Assembly: GCA_051010195.1 (NCBI GenBank)
Contig: JBPCVV010000370.1
Coordinates: 1 to 25,204 of the forward strand
Length of the DNA: 25,204 nt
Reading direction: 5' to 3'
Origin: Anderseniella sp051010195
GTDB lineage: Bacteria > Pseudomonadota > Alphaproteobacteria > Rhizobiales > Aestuariivirgaceae
A program made the translations under genes and the position numbers. The first letter of the stretch is position 1; every line of letters begins with the position of its first letter. The notes below the pieces were generated by a model that made no database searches, was not told the DNA's origin, and saw nothing but the letters and a program-made list of their open reading frames with translations. Positions 23,111 to 25,204 of the stretch are shown one piece after another.

Positions 23111-23689
23111 TTAAATCTCCTGGCCCTTCTTGATCAGCTTGTCGATCAGGTCGCGCTGGATGATGCCGCGGCTGTCGCCGCCGCCGAAGCTGAGCAGGCC
23201 GGATGAGTAGGTTGTACCGTAGGACTTGGCGGCGTTCACGGTCTGGCCGATACCGGCGATGAACTGCTTGTCGTGCAGTTCGCTCAAGGGGTGGATGAAT
23301 GTCGCCCACAACAGGCCCTTTGCGATGGCATAGCGGGCATCCAGCGCCGTATCGAAATTGGCCTGGGACAGGCGCAGCAGTTCCTCCGCCGACATGGTCT
23401 CGGCCTTCTTCAGCGCGATCATGATGCGCATTCGGTTGTTGCCGGCATCGGTGACCACAACCACCGGCACCTCCTCGACGTGGAACTGCCAGGCGTTGGC
23501 ATTGGCCGCGGCCTTGGCCTTGGGATCGAGCCGTTTGATAATTTCGCCCATGCGCTTGGTCGTCATGGTGCCTTCTACGGCAGCTTTGGGTTTTGGAGCG
23601 GCAGGCGGCGTGGTCTGGCTGTGCGCAGGTGTTCCCGAGGCCATCGCCATCATCACAACCACCGCGCCCACCATACGAAGTGTCTTCAT
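23111..23689 (-). CDS. Secreted YbjN / type III chaperone-fold protein
   Basis: Function not known. The ATG 23689 is preferred over 23695 because AAAGG then lies 9 bases upstream. The 192 residues start with a signal peptide (hydrophobic to about residue 19, cleavage near AHS at 22-24), then a short Pro/Ala linker and a domain (about 42-165) whose pattern resembles the YbjN/CesT chaperone fold: MTTKRMGEIIKRLDP helix, WQFHVEEVPVVVVTDAGNNRMRIMIALKK strands, AEELLRLSQANFDTALDARYAIAKGLLWATFIHPLSEL helices. A Gly/Ser stretch near the end (SSGLLSFGGGDSRG) leads to a basic amphipathic end. It diverges from uvrB with about 160 bases between starts. Fold assignment is by resemblance and moderately sure. 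Confidence 0.72.
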   Translation of the reverse strand: MKTLRMVGAVVVMMAMASGTPAHSQTTPPAAPKPKAAVEGTMTTKRMGEIIKRLDPKAKAAANANAWQFHVEEVPVVVVTDAGNNRMRIMIALKKAETMSAEELLRLSQANFDTALDARYAIAKGLLWATFIHPLSELHDKQFIAGIGQTVNAAKSYGTTYSSGLLSFGGGDSRGIIQRDLIDKLIKKGQEI

Positions 23690-23760
23690 CGCCATTGTCC
23701 TTTCACATTACTGTCAGCAGAACCACTATGCTGCCTTTAACCGGCGCAACCAATGCACTA

Positions 23761-23782
23761 TGTTCTCACAATAACGAGAACA
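23761..23782. promoter_or_regulatory. Dyad TGTTCTC-N8-GAGAACA, possible LexA-type operator before uvrB
   Basis: Perfect 7-base arms lie at 23761-23767 and 23776-23782, 69 bases before the uvrB ATG and about 72 before the divergent secreted-protein start. The arm contains GTTC(TC), the half-site of the alphaproteobacterial SOS box, but the known box is a direct repeat GTTC-N7-GTTC, whereas this is an inverted repeat. uvrB is often SOS-controlled, so LexA or a related repressor is a reasonable guess. The rest of the gap has no full GTTC-N7-GTTC. Confidence 0.45.
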
Positions 23783-23850
23783 GCAGTCCAGGGTATGGAG
23801 ATCGACCCACCGAAACGCAGTGCAGGTGGACAGGTTGATCGAACAAAAAC

Positions 23851-25204
23851 ATGGGTCACAACAAGCAGAGCGGCGGATTCCGGGAAGCCCCGGTTGAACC
23901 ACTGGACGGCTATGAGGCCATCCCTACAACGGATGCCGTCCGGACGAAGTCCGGCAAGCGCGACCGCGCGTCGGCCGGTCAGGCCGCCCCCGCGGAGCCG
24001 ACCGGCGACAGCCGGTCCGGCGTGAGCGAAAAAGATCAAAATAATCCTGCCTTCGATCCTGTAACCGGCCAACCTTTGTCCGAAGCATTGCGCGCCCGAC
24101 CGGACCCGGCTGCCGGCAAGAAGCTGCAGGAGGCCCGCGCGGCGGAAGCCATCGAGCAGGAAAAACGTATGGCGGCCGGCGCCACTACAAGGCCGCGCGA
24201 GGGACTGGAGTTCCTGCGCCCGCAACTGGAAGACCTGCCGACGCCGGAAATCTTCGTGCCCTACAAGCCGGAGCGCCCGGAAAAGTCCGAATCCGGCAAT
24301 GTCCTGAAAACCGTGTCGGAGTTCGAGCCCAAGGGCGACCAGCCGACCGCGATCAAGGAACTGGTGGACGGTATCAGCGCGGCGGAACGCGACCAGGTGC
24401 TGCTCGGGGTCACCGGTTCGGGCAAGACCTTCACCATGGCCAAGGTGATCGAGGAAACCCAGCGCCCTGCCCTGATCCTGGCTCCCAACAAGACACTGGC
24501 CGCCCAGCTTTACGGCGAGTTCAGGCAGTTCTTCCCGGAAAATTCGGTCGAGTATTTCGTCTCCTACTACGACTACTACCAACCGGAAGCCTACGTGCCG
24601 CGCACCGACACCTATATCGAGAAGGAAAGCTCGATCAACGAGCAGATCGATCGCATGCGCCACTCCGCCACCCGGGCGCTGCTGGAGCGTGATGATGTCA
24701 TCGTGGTCGCCTCTGTGTCGTGCATTTACGGTATCGGCGACGTGGAAACCTATTCGGCGATGACGTTCCAGCTCAAGCTCGGCGAGCGCATTGCCCAGCG
24801 CCAGTTGCTGACCGATCTTGTTGCCCTGCAGTACAAGCGCAACGACCAGGCCTTCACCCGCGGCGCCTTCCGGGTGCGCGGTGACACGGTGGAGGTGTTC
24901 CCGTCGCACCTGGACGACCGTGCCTGGCGGCTGTCGCTGTTCGGCGACGAGATCGAGAGCATCACCGAGTTCGACCCGCTCACCGGCCAGAAGACCGCCG
25001 AGCTCGAGCACATCAAGATTTACGCCAACTCGCACTATGTCACGCCCAAGCCGACGCTCGACCAGGCGGTCAAGCGCATCAAGCACGAACTCAACATCCG
25101 GCTTGAGGAATTCCACGCCGCAGGCCGCGTGCTGGAAGCCCAGCGGCTGGAGCAGCGCACCCTGTTCGACATCGAGATGATGATGGCAACCGGCTCGTGC
25201 GCCG
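23851..25204 (+). CDS. uvrB: Excinuclease ABC subunit UvrB, 5' part
   Basis: DNA-damage recognition helicase of nucleotide excision repair, working with UvrA, UvrC and UvrD. The frame opens after a TGA at 23836 with ATG 23851 and stays open to the window end (451 residues). Residues 1-150 are an N-terminal extension: a low-complexity Arg/Ala/Gly part (about 30-65), then a segment (EGLEFLRPQLEDLPTPEIFVP) seen in UvrB of related alphaproteobacteria. The core starts near 155: FEPKGDQPTAI, Walker A GVTGSGKT (186-193), and the beta-hairpin YYDYYQPEAYVP (about 239-250) that clamps DNA. The ribosome site is weak. Three palindromes occur in the extension (23940-24017). A long antisense frame here is a shadow. 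Confidence 0.96.
   Translation, partial: MGHNKQSGGFREAPVEPLDGYEAIPTTDAVRTKSGKRDRASAGQAAPAEPTGDSRSGVSEKDQNNPAFDPVTGQPLSEALRARPDPAAGKKLQEARAAEAIEQEKRMAAGATTRPREGLEFLRPQLEDLPTPEIFVPYKPERPEKSESGNVLKTVSEFEPKGDQPTAIKELVDGISAAERDQVLLGVTGSGKTFTMAKVIEETQRPALILAPNKTLAAQLYGEFRQFFPENSVEYFVSYYDYYQPEAYVPRTDTYIEKESSINEQIDRMRHSATRALLERDDVIVVASVSCIYGIGDVETYSAMTFQLKLGERIAQRQLLTDLVALQYKRNDQAFTRGAFRVRGDTVEVFPSHLDDRAWRLSLFGDEIESITEFDPLTGQKTAELEHIKIYANSHYVTPKPTLDQAVKRIKHELNIRLEEFHAAGRVLEAQRLEQRTLFDIEMMMATGSCA
23940..24017. repeat. Three adjacent GC-rich palindromes within uvrB
   Basis: CCGGAC-GAA-GTCCGG (23940-23954), GACCG-N9-CGGTC (23962-23980) and GACCGGC-GACA-GCCGGTC (24000-24017) lie within 78 bases in the uvrB linker, in frame. 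Together they look like a short palindromic repeat element of the kind that spreads in bacterial genomes, here translated as a low-complexity linker. No second copy is seen in the window. Confidence 0.45.

Noticed and set aside
23758..25116. 452-codon minus-strand frame opposite uvrB
   Set aside because: It mirrors uvrB codons, crosses the uvrB start and promoter, and shows no recognisable protein features.

Overview
The window is a gene-dense chromosomal segment of an alphaproteobacterium, most likely a member of the Rhizobiales/Hyphomicrobiales or a close relative. The grounds are the order carB - greA - trxB - LysR of the LsrB/VtlR type, a UvrB with a long N-terminal extension before the conserved core, a perfect CtrA-type box (TTAA-N7-TTAA), and GC-rich coding with strong third-position bias. 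No rRNA, tRNA, CRISPR array, insertion sequence or integrase was seen. Both ends cut through a gene: carB at the left and uvrB at the right.

Layout. 1-4791 (+): 3' part of carB, then greA, trxB and an LsrB-like LysR regulator, all core genes. 5098-6078 (-): a Tat-exported MsrP-type molybdoenzyme without its MsrQ partner, converging on the LysR gene with a hairpin between them. 6079-6625 has no intact gene, but may hold a decayed small secreted-protein gene. 6626-7828 (-): aspartate aminotransferase. 7975-10577 (+): an FAD monooxygenase with a TTG start and a COG4091-type NAD(P)-dependent oxidoreductase with a SAF domain. 10710-11057 (+): a small two-helix membrane protein behind a CtrA box. 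11147-12657 (-): a small secreted Gly-tailed protein and an M48 lipoprotein protease. 12886-14440 (+): a periplasmic TPR protein with a clear terminator and a Tat-exported L,D-transpeptidase. 14428-18380 (-): a tight four-gene block, transcribed in the order EamA transporter, haloalkane dehalogenase, 23S-rRNA-type m5U methyltransferase, EamA transporter. 18490-20091 (+): a Bcr/CflA efflux pump and a YciA-like thioesterase. 20294-21073 (-): an SDR dehydrogenase. 21161-21631 (+): a DUF411 metal-binding protein. 21851-22068 (+): a very small secreted protein with a likely frameshift, followed by a terminator. 22212-23105 (+): a lone HNH endonuclease with a possible modification-reading N-terminal domain. 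23111-23689 (-): a secreted YbjN/chaperone-fold protein. 23851-end (+): uvrB.

The left end is housekeeping (pyrimidine/arginine supply, transcript cleavage, thioredoxin redox balance). Envelope and oxidative-stress functions recur through the middle: MsrP, L,D-transpeptidase, M48 protease and several secreted small proteins. The parts most likely to be accessory are the dehalogenase/transporter block and the HNH gene, whose codon use (AGA, ATA, GTA) differs from its neighbours. The most unusual details are a cysteine-free LsrB-like regulator next to trxB, a haloalkane dehalogenase with Pro in place of the HGxP histidine, three adjacent palindromes inside the uvrB linker, a strong GTTCTC dyad before uvrB, and the lone HNH endonuclease.
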